DNA of 64,000 bases from Azadirachta indica (Eukaryota > Streptophyta > Magnoliopsida > Sapindales > Meliaceae). Position numbers and translations under genes: made by a program. A model generated the notes under the pieces. It had not been told where the DNA came from and did no database searches. It was given only the letters and a program-made list of their open reading frames with translations. Shown here piece by piece: positions 38,328 to 48,699 of this stretch (the first letter of the stretch is position 1; every line of letters starts with the position of its first letter). The stretch spans positions 12,682,363 through 12,746,362 of the forward strand of contig CM040449.1 of NCBI GenBank assembly GCA_022749755.1. Direction: 5' to 3'.

Positions 38328-39294
38328 AGTAGAGAGGCCTTTTAACCTATTGTATACTATCAATCGTTACCTCGTAGGCAATCATCAATTGGTGTATATG
38401 CTAATTATTTTTAGTATATTATCCCTTTTAAGATAAGAGTTGAAGAAGCCAAAGGTGGGTAGGAGATAGACAGCCCTTTAGAGGGAAAGATAGAGATGAT
38501 AACAATGATCTTATGTGTCTGGTTTCCATTACCTCTCCCTCCTTATATTATAGAGTCTAAAATGCTTTTAAGATGGCCTCAATTCAACTTGTTCCTAACG
38601 CTTGAAGGGTAATCATATGGTTATAGGTTTTGTGAATGAAGTTAGGATTCTCTGAACCTTTCATCGCTAAATTTCAAGATCTTTTCTACGTTGAACCTAT
38701 CACCAGGATGGTATTAGTTGTCTTATGCTCGTCATAGATCCATTTTTAGAGGATAAAAGAAATCCAATCATATATGGAAGAGGGTTTTCTTCCTTTACAT
38801 GGCAAATTAGAGTTTGAGAAGAATGACGTTCAGCCTAATATTATAGTTCCAAGGAACCACTATCAAACATGCAAGAGACAATATGAGCTTTTATACTAAG
38901 CAAACTTTATATTTTGTTTTGTTATTAACCTTGTTGTTTTTTTTTTAGCTACTTGGATTAGCCCAAAGCTCACTCATGAGGAGCAAGATAGAGTAGACAC
39001 CTATTTGGCATCAAATTTGAGGGACTCAAAAGAACTTTTAAAGCCTTTTACCTTAGTTACAGTTAAGCTTAGACAATCTTTTTATACGTTTTCTTCCTTT
39101 TCTTTAACCCAACCATAAAAGAATGATAACCAGAACTTCCAAAGGGAAGAAGAGGTCAAAGAAGATGAGACCTTGACTTATTGAAGAGTAATGTGATGAG
39201 CCTGTTAACCATTCTCCTCAAAGGGTTCAAGGGGAGAGTAAAAAGTATCTATAACCTTTTTCGACTATCCTTGAGTGGTCTTCCCTATTTGTTC
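38328..39294. other. Unclassified retroelement-derived region
   Basis: This region lies between an LTR and the - strand protease relic. The expected reverse transcriptase of that element cannot be recognised, so it has probably been deleted or replaced. Short frames occur on both strands, none assignable. Confidence 0.35.
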
Positions 39295-40493
39295 TCAATT
39301 TAGACTTGTAATTTGCATAGTCTCATTTTCTTTCTTAAAGGCCTTTTCATAACATTCACGAGCTTGTCTTTGGTCACCTTTCACAACCCCTACTTCTTCA
39401 TCAGTTAAGAACGTCATGGTGAGATATATATTTGAGTGATCGCACGTAGTAACGGGTACGACACCTAAGAAATGCATTACAAAAGCTATGAGGGCCTACC
39501 ACAACAAAGTCTATCATCCGAGACACTTTCATAGGGCTTCTCCTAAACATGACAGATAATTCCATTATATCTATAGTTATGATGGCTCCATCTGTAAATC
39601 TTTTCAAAGGAATGGCATATAGTTAAAACTTATATATCTAGACCTTTCTTTTCAAAGGCTGACAAGAACAATATATTTGCGAGGGTTCTATATAGACGCT
39701 TGTTTGCTATAGGTAATGTGACAACTAAGGCATCAATGTGAGGGTGATAAAGCTCTCTGACATCATCTCTAGAAAGGTAATGGGAATATCACTTATTTGA
39801 TCCTCAAGATGGAATATGATTAGTGATATTGACACCAACACCTAATGGCTCACGCCTAGTTTTATGAGATAGACTTCTTCTTGCATTATTTGTATTTCCC
39901 GTTGTTGGCCCCTTATATATGACATCCAAATTAGACATGTTCTTCTCGCTATCTACATTCTCTTTCTTTTTCCCTTTTTCTTTTCTAGAAGATTTAGGTT
40001 AATATTTTATGTGATCAAATCTTTAGAGAATGCAAATTTTCACAAACTTTTGGAGATAACCCCATCTTACTAAATCTTTAATTTGGTCCCTTGAGCCGAA
40101 GCACTCTGAAGTCTCATAACCAAACTCTTTATGAAAAAGACAATACTTCTTTGGATTCCTTCGCATAGGGTATCCCTTGAGAGGTGGCAATTGTTTTAAC
40201 ACTAAACGGTTCTTTATTTGTGTAAAGACTCGGTTATATAGGGCATTTAATTCTGCATACTAAATAAGGTGAGTAGCATGTTATGGTCAAGCTCTATTCT
40301 CTTTTATTCACTTTTTTATTTGAAAATCTCATTTATTTTGACTAGTTCAATCAAGATGATAATCATCTACCCCTCCTCTCTTTCCCTTGGTCTCCCTTTA
40401 TCCATCGTCCTTGTTCTTGATGTTGCTTTTTAGCTTTTGCATACTTCTTTACTCTTGCAAATAATTTGGAATAGTTAAGTAGAGGTTTCTTAG
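39295..40493 (-). pseudogene. Ty3/gypsy gag C-terminus and protease relic (minus strand)
   Basis: At about 40160-40070 the - strand reads CLFHKEFGYETSECFGSRDQ, matching the Cys/His segment at the end of plant gypsy gag. From 39607 to 39295 two overlapping frames carry the protease C-terminal region and the linker to reverse transcriptase (FRRSPMKVSRMIDFVVV; IYLTMTFLTDEEVGVVKGDQ; RQARECYEKAF). Frameshifts separate the blocks. This is the continuation of the gag at 42082-42426; the LTR at 40494-42084 was inserted between the two parts. Confidence 0.75.
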
Positions 40494-42084
40494 TGATAAG
40501 TGAGTATTTCACTCACTTATACATTACTTTCAAGCTTAAATATATGTACAGATCTTGAAGCTTTCATGTTGCTTTGATGAAATTGTATGTTGTTGCGCAG
40601 AAATGTAGAAAATCGTCGCCTAAGTAATAAGCTGCACAAAAATAAGGATTGAAAAAGTGAATCACCAAATGGGGACTTAAACACAAGGAAATCAAGGACA
40701 AAATGCAAGAAATGAAGAATCAAAAGACTAAAATGAAATACATGAAGACTTAGGGACTTAATTGTAAAGAATTTAAGTGACCTAATTAAAAATAAGCAAT
40801 TTTGTGTATGACACGCCCTTGGCCCAAGCACTGCCCTACTCACTTTGAGCGAGGCAGTGAGCATGGCGCGCAATTCTTCAAGTTAGAAACAAGGGCACAG
40901 CCATGCCACGACCTTCATCTATCGCACGTGCTACATCCCCATCTGTCCACCCGCACCTTTTTTGATGTCAATAACACCCCTAAATGCAATTTTGGCGGTT
41001 TGATCAAACTTGGATGGATGGATCTTCCTAAAATTTTATGACTTTATGTTTTTCTTATGGGCAACCATTTCCAAATATAAATGAGGGTTTTTAGAGTGAG
41101 AAACATAAGGAAGAGAGCTGGGTTGAATTTTCCACATAGAGAGGTTCAGCGTTCAACAATTTCTTGAAGTTTCTTAGCGAATTCTTTAAGAATTAAAGTC
41201 TTGGAGTATCTCTCAACCTAAGTTTTCTCTTTTCCTTCATTTTATTTCTTGAAATTTATATTTTCTAATATTTTTTTAAGACTATATTTACATTTATGAA
41301 TTTTTTTATTGATAATTGTTATGGTTATTTTTCTATGTTAGGCTTAACTTTATATTTTAAAGACTTAATATAGCTTATTTGAACTATGTTTTGATAGATT
41401 TTAATCTTGTTCATGTTTATGATTCATTCACTTGTGTATATCCTTATTCGTAATTGCTTTCAATTTGTTATTTGAATGAGTTGATTGATTTGTGTGAATG
41501 GGTTAATACTTGGAAGAGTTTAATTTATTCACTAGAATAAGAAAAACATAATTTAGATTTCTCAAAGTTTGGGAGGATTTCAAAACCTAGATAATCATAT
41601 TAACTTTTAAAATTACACTATACCAAGAGATAGTTGAATTTTGAGTAGTTAATAACAAATTAAATTTAATATGTTTAATTAAACAAGTCAAACAGGGATA
41701 TCAATTTAAGTAGATTAGGTATAGGATCATGTTTGACACTCATGACAGGAAATGAATCAGTTTAGAACTTGTGATTAGTGATTTGATTCAAAACGCATTA
41801 ACAATTACAAATTAGAAGAAATGTGGGGAGAATTAAGTGAAGTTAAGTCCTTAAAACTATTATCATAGAAATTTTCATTTCTTTTAATTTAGTTCATTAT
41901 TTAATTACGTTTTTATATTTAAATTTGTTTCATAAAATTAGGTTGCCTAGACAAAATTAAGTTACCATAACTATAGTATTTAGCTTTAATTTTCGTGAAA
42001 CGATACTCTTACTTATCATTTTACTACTTGTCACGACCTATGCGCTTGCGGTCACACGCACACACGTTAGTATTGTCGCAATTA
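40494..42084 (+). mobile_element. 1.6-kb solo LTR inserted into gypsy gag
   Basis: It starts TGATAAGTGAGTATTTCAC and ends ...TATTGTCGCAATTA (CA mutated to TA). The 5-bp flanks CTTAG at 40489-40493 and 42085-42089 match perfectly. The gag frame of the host element stops at the right flank and resumes in the expected gag sequence at the left flank, confirming both boundaries. Its end has the ACGATACTCTTACTTATCAT...ACTTGTCACGACC pattern of Tat/Athila-type LTRs. No internal domain is present, so it is a solo LTR. Short reading frames in it (for example at 40517-41041) are not genes. Confidence 0.85.
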
Positions 42085-42460
42085 CTTAGCAAGAGACCAA
42101 GAAAGTTTTCTTGGTAAAAGACCCTTTATCATTCCTAAGAAGGCAACCTCATCATTCATGCCATCTACTTGAGTCATTTCAATATTGTAGCATTTTATGT
42201 AATCCTTTAAGGATTCTCCCTTTCTCTGTTTAACAAATAACAAGTATGTGACTGGTCGCCCTCTTTGCCTTGCACTACTAAAGTGAAGAATAAACTCACG
42301 ACTATGTTCATGAAATGAAGAAATGAAATGAGGATGTAGACGCCTAAACGATATCCTTGCCACACTATGAAGAGTGAGAGGAAATGCTCTATAAAGGATT
42401 CCATCAGATGCTCCTTGTACTTCCATAAAAAAGTGATAATGCTTAATGTGCTATAGTCCT
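42085..42460 (-). pseudogene. Ty3/gypsy gag core relic (minus strand)
   Basis: The - strand frame (42426 down to 42085) reads MEVQGASDGILYRAFPLTLH, then FRRLHPHFISSFHEHSREFI, then RGRPVTYLLFVKQRKGESLK, and a final block ending SWSLAK. These are the consecutive blocks of the Retrotrans_gag domain in plant Ty3/gypsy elements. Upstream, HIKHYHF lies in the same frame. The frame is open for over 110 codons, then is cut by the solo LTR. Its N-terminal leader is further right (to 43334). Confidence 0.85.
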
Positions 42461-42575
42461 CAAGACACGACTATAGCAGAACCTGAACCTCTCTATATTG
42501 ACGACATTATGCTTATGTAGTACCCCGAACTCCATCTACCTTAAATTGAACTATATGATGGGTAGAAGGATCCCT

Positions 42576-42770
42576 TTGAGCACATTAAGCATTATCACTT
42601 TTTGATGGAAGTACAAGGAGCATTTGATGGAATCCTTTATAAAGCATTTCCTCTCACTCTTTATAGTGTGGCAAGGACATTGTTTAGGCGTCTGCATTCT
42701 AATTTCATTTCTTCATTGCATGAACATAGTCGTGAGTTTATTCTTCACTTACCATTTATTCAAGTCTCAA
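42576..42770 (+). repeat. Inverted duplicate of the gag core (plus strand)
   Basis: The + strand encodes the same gag blocks (DPFEHIKHYHF, MEVQGAFDGILYKAFPLTLY, HEHSREFILHL) as the - strand copy at about 42260-42450. The two copies are head to head around about 42513, with a spacer near 120 bases. Arms are about 190 bases and diverge right after CTTCACTT. The + copy ends abruptly, so it is a fragment. Confidence 0.8.
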
Positions 42771-43334
42771 CATCCTTTATTGTATTAAAGTATATGTAGG
42801 CTCAAAGGAGTCTACTTCAGCATGAGCCTTTCCTTACGATTGCTCTTCTACCTTACTTCTTCTTGTTTGTCATTCATCTAGTGTGTGCCTAAGGTCTCTT
42901 TGTTCAAGGTCCTCCTTTGACCTACTCCTCAAAAAGTTAGAACTTGAATTCATGCGCTACTAGCTGAGGCGTTAGAACCCTCTCCTCCATGTAACCTACC
43001 CCGGTTCATTCGATTGAATATTCTCCTTATGTTTATAGCGACCCTATTCACTTGGCATTCAAGATTGAAGGTCCTATTTCTCCATCCTCTACCACAATAA
43101 GGACGACTACCACATGGTACATTCTGGATCTAGATGAGGGGGATTAGTAGGCATCAGTGACGAGATCTCACTATCTAAATTTACCACTGGTCACCTTTGA
43201 TTCCTAAAATGAATGTCATCTTCTTCATAGATGGAACTTTCATCATTAGCTTCATTGTCAAAGTATCTATAATCATCAATATCCATCTTTTGCTCTTCGA
43301 ATAGTGCTAAGACTTTTGAATTTAATCTTGTCAT
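42771..43334 (-). pseudogene. Gag leader relic of the minus-strand gypsy element
   Basis: Just inside the primer-binding site a - strand frame opens at ATG 43334 (MTRLNSKVLALFEEQKMD) and runs acidic for about 60 codons before stops appear. It is placed where the first part of gag is expected. Further down the frames are broken. Confidence 0.45.
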
Positions 43335-43354
43335 GTTCCCATGATGGTGCCAAA
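43335..43354 (-). other. Retrotransposon primer-binding site
   Basis: On the - strand the 20 bases following the LTR end read TTTGGCACCATCATGGGAAC. They resemble the TTTGGCGCCCACCGTGGGG site that follows the LTR in many plant Ty3/gypsy elements, and lie one base from an LTR ending TTAACA. Confidence 0.6.
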
Positions 43355-43355
43355 T

Positions 43356-43902
43356 TGTTAATGCAATTTTTGCCTAACTTAATGATGTAGATACCCTGTC
43401 TACATGTCCAACTTCGAGTGGTTGACGGTTCTTCTCTTTTCTATAAAACAAAATGTGGTTAGGGGACGCTGAATTATTTTTCAATGTAAACCTTTTGATG
43501 ATTGAGCAATTATCAAAAAATATAATTAGAAAGAGAAACTTTGAGTTTAAAGGGACAGAGTTTCCCCTAATGTCTTTAGCTTTTTCTTATCTTTAAAGTA
43601 AAAACTTGATCTTTTATGTTCGTTTACTAATTTGACAAGTGTCAAGCTGCATACTGGCTTTTTATAATTTTTCCACATGTATTTATTTGTGTTAAGTTTA
43701 GTTATTATCTCCCTTCTTTAAGCCTTTGTACTAATAGAAAAGGGGTAAAATCGTTTCTCTCTTCCTTTAAGCCTTTATGCTACTAGGAGAGGGGTATATT
43801 CGTTTCCTTCCCCTTCTACTTCAGCTTTTGCCTTTAGGAGATAGTGATGGGTTTCACACTTAAGGAAACCATTACCCCTTTTTAAGTATCTACACATATT
43901 TA
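43356..43902 (-). mobile_element. 5' LTR of the minus-strand gypsy element (right limit uncertain)
   Basis: Read on the - strand, this segment ends ...GCATTAACA immediately before the primer-binding site. The word TGTAGATAC near 43890 is a possible LTR start, which would give about 540 bp. The next LTR-like segment begins directly at 43903, so this LTR could also be truncated there. Confidence 0.5.
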
Positions 43903-44432
43903 TGTAAAATCCCTAGCTCTAAGACATTTCGACAGAATTTACTCTATAATATAACATATGCCAATTATATAATCCTACCATCTTTAAAATTTCATTCTAA
44001 ATACTCTCTATAAAATTCGACACCAACTACTTATTTCACTACTTAACAAAATATAACCAAATCTAGAGTTTCTAATATTTAGATACAAACATAAAAAATG
44101 TATCAAAACTATACATGATGAGCTCCTGCATCTATATTTATACAAAGTAACCAAAGTAGCAAAATCTTCATTCTGGAATATCCTTTGTCTTTTACTTATA
44201 AAATCCCCAGCATTATTTAAACTTGAAAAGTAGGGTAAACTAATACTCAGTAGATATTTGTATATAAAAGCAATTTTTATAAAAATTAAAATAAACTATT
44301 TTCATATAAAACATTTTCTAATTTCTAGCAACAAATTTAATGGAATATTAAGACAAAATTTCTAAAACTAATATTCATAAAAATAACATGAAACACATTT
44401 ATTCATTTATTAATTCCATTAATTCATTCCAT

Positions 44433-44585
44433 GCATATTTTTAGGCATTATTCTCAGGGACTACCGCTCATAACTAGCCACACATGCTTTTAGGGCATTA
44501 TTCGCAGGGATCATCATTCAGAACTAAACGTGTTTTTGGGGCACTATCCCCAAGAGCTATCACCCAGATTTAATCTTTGCGTGCC
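44433..44585. repeat. Three-copy minisatellite, ~48-bp unit
   Basis: Units begin TTTTTAGGCATTATTCTCAG, TTTTAGGGCATTATTCGCAG and TTTTTGGGGCACTATCCCCA. Each continues with a similar GGGA(C/T)...CATC-like segment and ends in an ...ACACATGC / ACGTG / GCGTGC word. Confidence 0.7.
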
Positions 44586-45639
44586 TCCCTTGTGAGACTA
44601 AAATCACATCCAAAGTCACTGGTGCCACCATCAACCATGGCCATCACATTTCTATTTACCAATTCATTTTATGTCCATAGTTGTATTATCATAATCATTT
44701 TCATAAAAATCATTCATTTATAAAATACAGAAACAAGAGATTTTCACAAAAATCATCCCTTTACCAAAAAAGAAAAAAAACATGACACATGTTGACATAC
44801 ATTTCTTATTGTATTTGCAAAGATAATATTCATACAAAAGCTTTCATATAAACTCAGTTCATAGACTAATAAATTGAATCAACACGTGACAGTTCAGGAA
44901 ATTCATAATATTCATCAAAATTTTGAATATAATAAATCACCCTATTTTTCAGTTTTAAAAGCAAAATTTATCAAATGTATAAATATCTATTTAATAAACA
45001 CTTTATAAATTCTATATCTGTCTTGATTTCTCTTTCTTATTTGGATCACCTCTTAATATCAATTTAACAATAATAATAAATAATGATCTAATAATAGTAA
45101 ATAATGATCTAAAATTAATTATCTATATATATAAACTTAAACATAAATCATCCTAACAATTAAAATTCTACGACTAAATTTAATATAAAATAACTTGCTA
45201 ACAAAAATCATATTGAAATAATGCAAAAGAGATCATACCAAATTAATTTTCCTCTTCCTACCTTTCTTTCCTTTCCTTCTTCTTTTTTTTTTTCTTTTGT
45301 TCTCTTGGTTACTGACTTAGTTTACTAAGTTTGGTTTAATACCTTAATAAACAAAAAGGCAAAGATTACATTTATATATATATGATTACCACTGCCTCCA
45401 CCCGTTTGTTTTCATCTACCATTTGGTCTTCCGTTATTTGTCCAGCACAAATGCAATTTAATTCCTCTTTTCCTCTCTTGCAGCCACATGTTTTCTTCTT
45501 CTCTTTACTTTTTTCTTTTTCCAACCAACTTAAGCAAAATGAAAAGAAGCATTTATAAATTTTTAAAATTCACACAAAACCCTTAACTCTACCTTTTTTC
45601 ACTTTTTGCTTATAGTAAAACTTATTACCCAAAAGTCCT

Positions 45640-45657
45640 ATATATATATATATATAT
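45640..45657. repeat. (TA)n microsatellite
   Basis: A pure TA run lies next to the hAT-like terminus. Confidence 0.9.
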
Positions 45658-45660
45658 TTT

Positions 45661-46050
45661 TAGGCGTGGACAAAAATGGGTTAGGTTCGTTTTTTATAAA
45701 AACTGAATTGAACTCAAAATATATAAATTATAAAACCAAACCGAACTTGTTTAATTCAATTTTGGGTCCATATTCGGTTCTTGGTTGTACTTTAGTTCTA
45801 CTTTTTGGTCATTTTTGAAAATTTTCATATGAATTTCTAATCTATATAATAATTATAAAATTGACTAAATTTCTGAAAATTTATAATATTTTTTCTATTT
45901 TTATGTAAAATTTGGTCAAAAATTATAAAGTAATTTTCTATTTGTAATTTATCAAAATATTAGAGGGTTATATAAAATTTTATAATCGATTTTGGTTCGG
46001 ATTCGGTATTATTTGGAAACCGGCTAAAACCAAACTTACCTTAAAAACAA
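45661..46050 (+). mobile_element. hAT-like terminal fragment or MITE
   Basis: The start TAGGCGTGGACAAAAATGG resembles the TAGGGGTGGGCAAAA hAT terminus. It is followed by GGTTAGGTTCG, AACCGAAC and GGTTCGG words typical of hAT subterminal regions. No matching right end is clear, so the limit is approximate. Confidence 0.4.
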
Positions 46051-46199
46051 GCGTCTCTCATCAAGTTATACATCATGGGTTTCAATTTTTATTTTATTTT
46101 TATGAATTTGGGCTCTCAAGTCATTTTATTATAGGTTTAAACATTTCTAATAATAAGTTTTGGTTTTAGGCCCATTATTCAAGGATTTTGGGTATAACA

Positions 46200-46904
46200 T
46201 TAATAATTGATATTTTCGGTCCCTTTTTAATAAGAAAATAAGTCAAATTTTTTAACTTTTTGACTTAATGTAATAGTTTGAATAATTGTATTAAATCACT
46301 TATAAAAAATATCCCTACCTAATTAATTTATTTATTTATCTCATTACAATATAAAACTTAACACCTTTTTTTTTTCTTTTAAAGACCTAAGTTTTTTCTT
46401 TTTTCCTCTTACGAAGTCCCTAACTCTCTTTTAGATTTATTAATCAAACTTTTCAATTAAGGCATAGTTTAAAATAAAAAATTAAAGTATAATTTTTAAT
46501 TTTCTTTTAGGATTTTTTTAGTAGTATGAGTATTTTTTTAATATTTTTGTTTAATTATTCTAATTTAGATACATGCAATTCTTTAATTACATCATAAACT
46601 ATATTAGAAATTGTGTTAAATTTTTCTTTATTTGTTATACTAAAGATTATCTTATTTATATTTGTTTCAAAATTTTTATTATTTATTTAATATTCAACAT
46701 TACACAAATACAAATATAAATCATGGAATCTCAAAATTTTTTATTTAGAGAAAAAATAATTAATATTATAGTCAAATTTAAGAGAAGAAAACAAAAAAGC
46801 CAATTTGGATTCTATTTAGAATTGTGACTAATTGAAAGTTTAGATAAAAAAGTAAATACTATCTTAATATGAAAGTGAAGGATATCTCATTATTCTACAA
46901 ATTA
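46200..46904. other. AT-rich spacer
   Basis: No gene or repeat is recognised between the LTR-like segment and the CACTA-like end. Confidence 0.5.
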
Positions 46905-47300
46905 TGCTACAAGAAAATCAAATTTTAGTGACAATATTTTTAGCGATGACATTTTGAAAGAAATATTAGTGATGACATTTTCATTATTGTCGCGAAAACT
47001 TGAAGAAAAAATTATTAAATAATTCTTACCTTCAGCTAAAGATGTATTTGGCGACAACTTTCATTGTCATCGCCAATAATATTGGTGTCATCAGGCATTT
47101 GAAAGTTTAGCGACAAAATGATTGCTTTTAGGACAATAGTTGTTGTTAAAAGTATACCTTTTAACGACAACCTTTGTTATCACTATAACCATCCTTGGTT
47201 TGCTGCTCAAATAGTTTTTGGCACCACTCTTTTGTTGTTGTTAAAGCTCTTTTTGTTGTTGTCGGCAAGTCTTGGCATTGCCTAAAGTTGAATTAGCAAT
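46905..47300 (+). mobile_element. CACTA (En/Spm)-like terminal and subterminal region
   Basis: TGCTACAAGAAAATCAAATTT at 46905 matches the common plant CACTA terminus CACTACAAGAAAA with the first two bases changed. The next ~350 bases are dense in short subterminal words in both orientations (GCGATGAC, GCGACAA, TTGTCGCG, AACGACAAC, TTGTCGGC). These are typical binding-site repeats of CACTA transposases. No transposase follows, so it is a fragment or a small derivative. Confidence 0.65.
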
Positions 47301-48320
47301 AAAATCAAATATTTAATGTTAGTTAAAATCTTTTAATATTCTTATATATATAATAATGTAATAATAATTATAATATAACATATAATAATGTAATTATTAT
47401 TTGTTGTTAAAACTGTGAATACAATTTTTCTATTTTTATTATGTTGTTATTATTCTAATAGTATTAACTTATTACAAAACAATTTTTAGGACAAATAATA
47501 AACAAATATATTAGTTGAATACAAATTTATTTTTTCAATTGAATAGTATAAAGTTTGGCTAGGAAATACATGCAAATTTGTATTTAAATTTGTCTACCAC
47601 TTGTTATTATTATTTATAGAAATTAATTAAATAATCATATTAAATACTTAATTATTGGACTCTAAATTAGTCTTTATATATTTGTCTACAAATGTTTCAA
47701 CATCTTCCCCTTTTTGCTATTTTTTAACTACTATAATACAAATACTTAATTTATATTTTTTATATTATTATTAACTAATAATAACTTTATTATTATTGAA
47801 ATTTTATATTTATTATCATTTTATTAAATTACACTTAAATTTATTTATATTTTTATCGTTTAGATGAAGTATCGTAACTCTCACATTGTATTTATTAATG
47901 TTGATATAAAATTACTTATAGTTAATTACTATGTATATTAAAATACCACAATAATTATATTTTTATAAATTATATGTTAATGAAAAATATTATTAATACA
48001 AATTTATTGCATTAATCTAATATAACAATTATATTAATAAAGTAATATATTAAATTAAAATAGTAATAAAATTTAAAAAAAAATGCGTTGCCTAGTAAAT
48101 GACATTGTTAAAATAATTTATTAAAATGTAATATTTATTAAAGTAAAAATAATGTATAAGTCCTTATATTGTGATAAAACTAAAATTAATGATAATATAA
48201 ATTTATTTATAACAAATAAGTCCCTATTTAATGGTAACTATTAATATATTAAATATAAAGATTTAATTATTATATATGTGATGTTTAACAAAATATAATT
48301 TTTTTAAAATTACAGGGATC
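47301..48320. other. Very AT-rich spacer
   Basis: About 1 kb of AT-rich sequence with no gene, RNA gene or clear repeat. Confidence 0.6.
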
Positions 48321-48349
48321 CTAATGTTAGTAATATATATATATATATG

Positions 48350-48640
48350 TCAAAACCGTAACCGCCCTCACTATCTCCTCTTGTTCAAACGCTCTCACAC
48401 CGATGCTGATTCTTCTTGTGACAAGCGAGCCCAAACACTCCCCCCATGCTGTTCATTAGCCGTCCTCCAGACGCTTTACTACTCCGTTCACCATTTCCTT
48501 TCCACTTGCGTCATTTCACGCCCTGCTTTTGTTGCTGTTGCTTCTTCATCTTATTGTGACAAGCGAGACTGCTTAATTGTCAAATTGTTGAGGATTAAAA
48601 GGTATTATAGTTTCTTCTTTTTTTTTTTTTTTTTTTTCGT
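48350..48640 (+). other. C-rich, leader-like segment, unassigned
   Basis: This segment is much less AT-rich than its surroundings and looks like a transcribed leader exon: pyrimidine-rich, ending GAGGATTAAAAG followed by GTATTATAG as a possible donor and then a poly-T run. The 14-base word TTGTGACAAGCGAG occurs twice, 141 bases apart (48413 and 48554). A 106-codon frame passes through it, but its Phe-run end and lack of any known similarity argue against a protein. Confidence 0.3.
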
Positions 48641-48699
48641 TTAGTATATTATGCTTTAGAGATTGATAAAACATTATTTTTTTTTTAATTAATATGAAA

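Larger units (their letters stand above)
43903..46199. mobile_element. Candidate Tekay-type LTR
   Basis: It starts TGTAAAATCCCTAGC and ends TTTTGGGTATAACA. These imperfect inverted termini resemble the TGTAACACCC...GGGTGTTACA ends of Tekay/Del LTRs. The length of 2.3 kb suits that lineage. It includes a short minisatellite (44433-44585) and a hAT-like end at 45661. The flanking five bases (ATTTA / TTAAT) do not match, so the limits are tentative. No coding sequence is seen. Confidence 0.4.

Noticed and set aside
40517..41041. Open frames of 118 and 79 codons on opposite strands
   Set aside because: They are inside the solo LTR bounded by CTTAG repeats; no known protein.
48324..48644. 106-codon open frame
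   Set aside because: Starts in a TA repeat, ends in a poly-Phe run from poly-T, and shows no domain; kept only as a possible leader exon.
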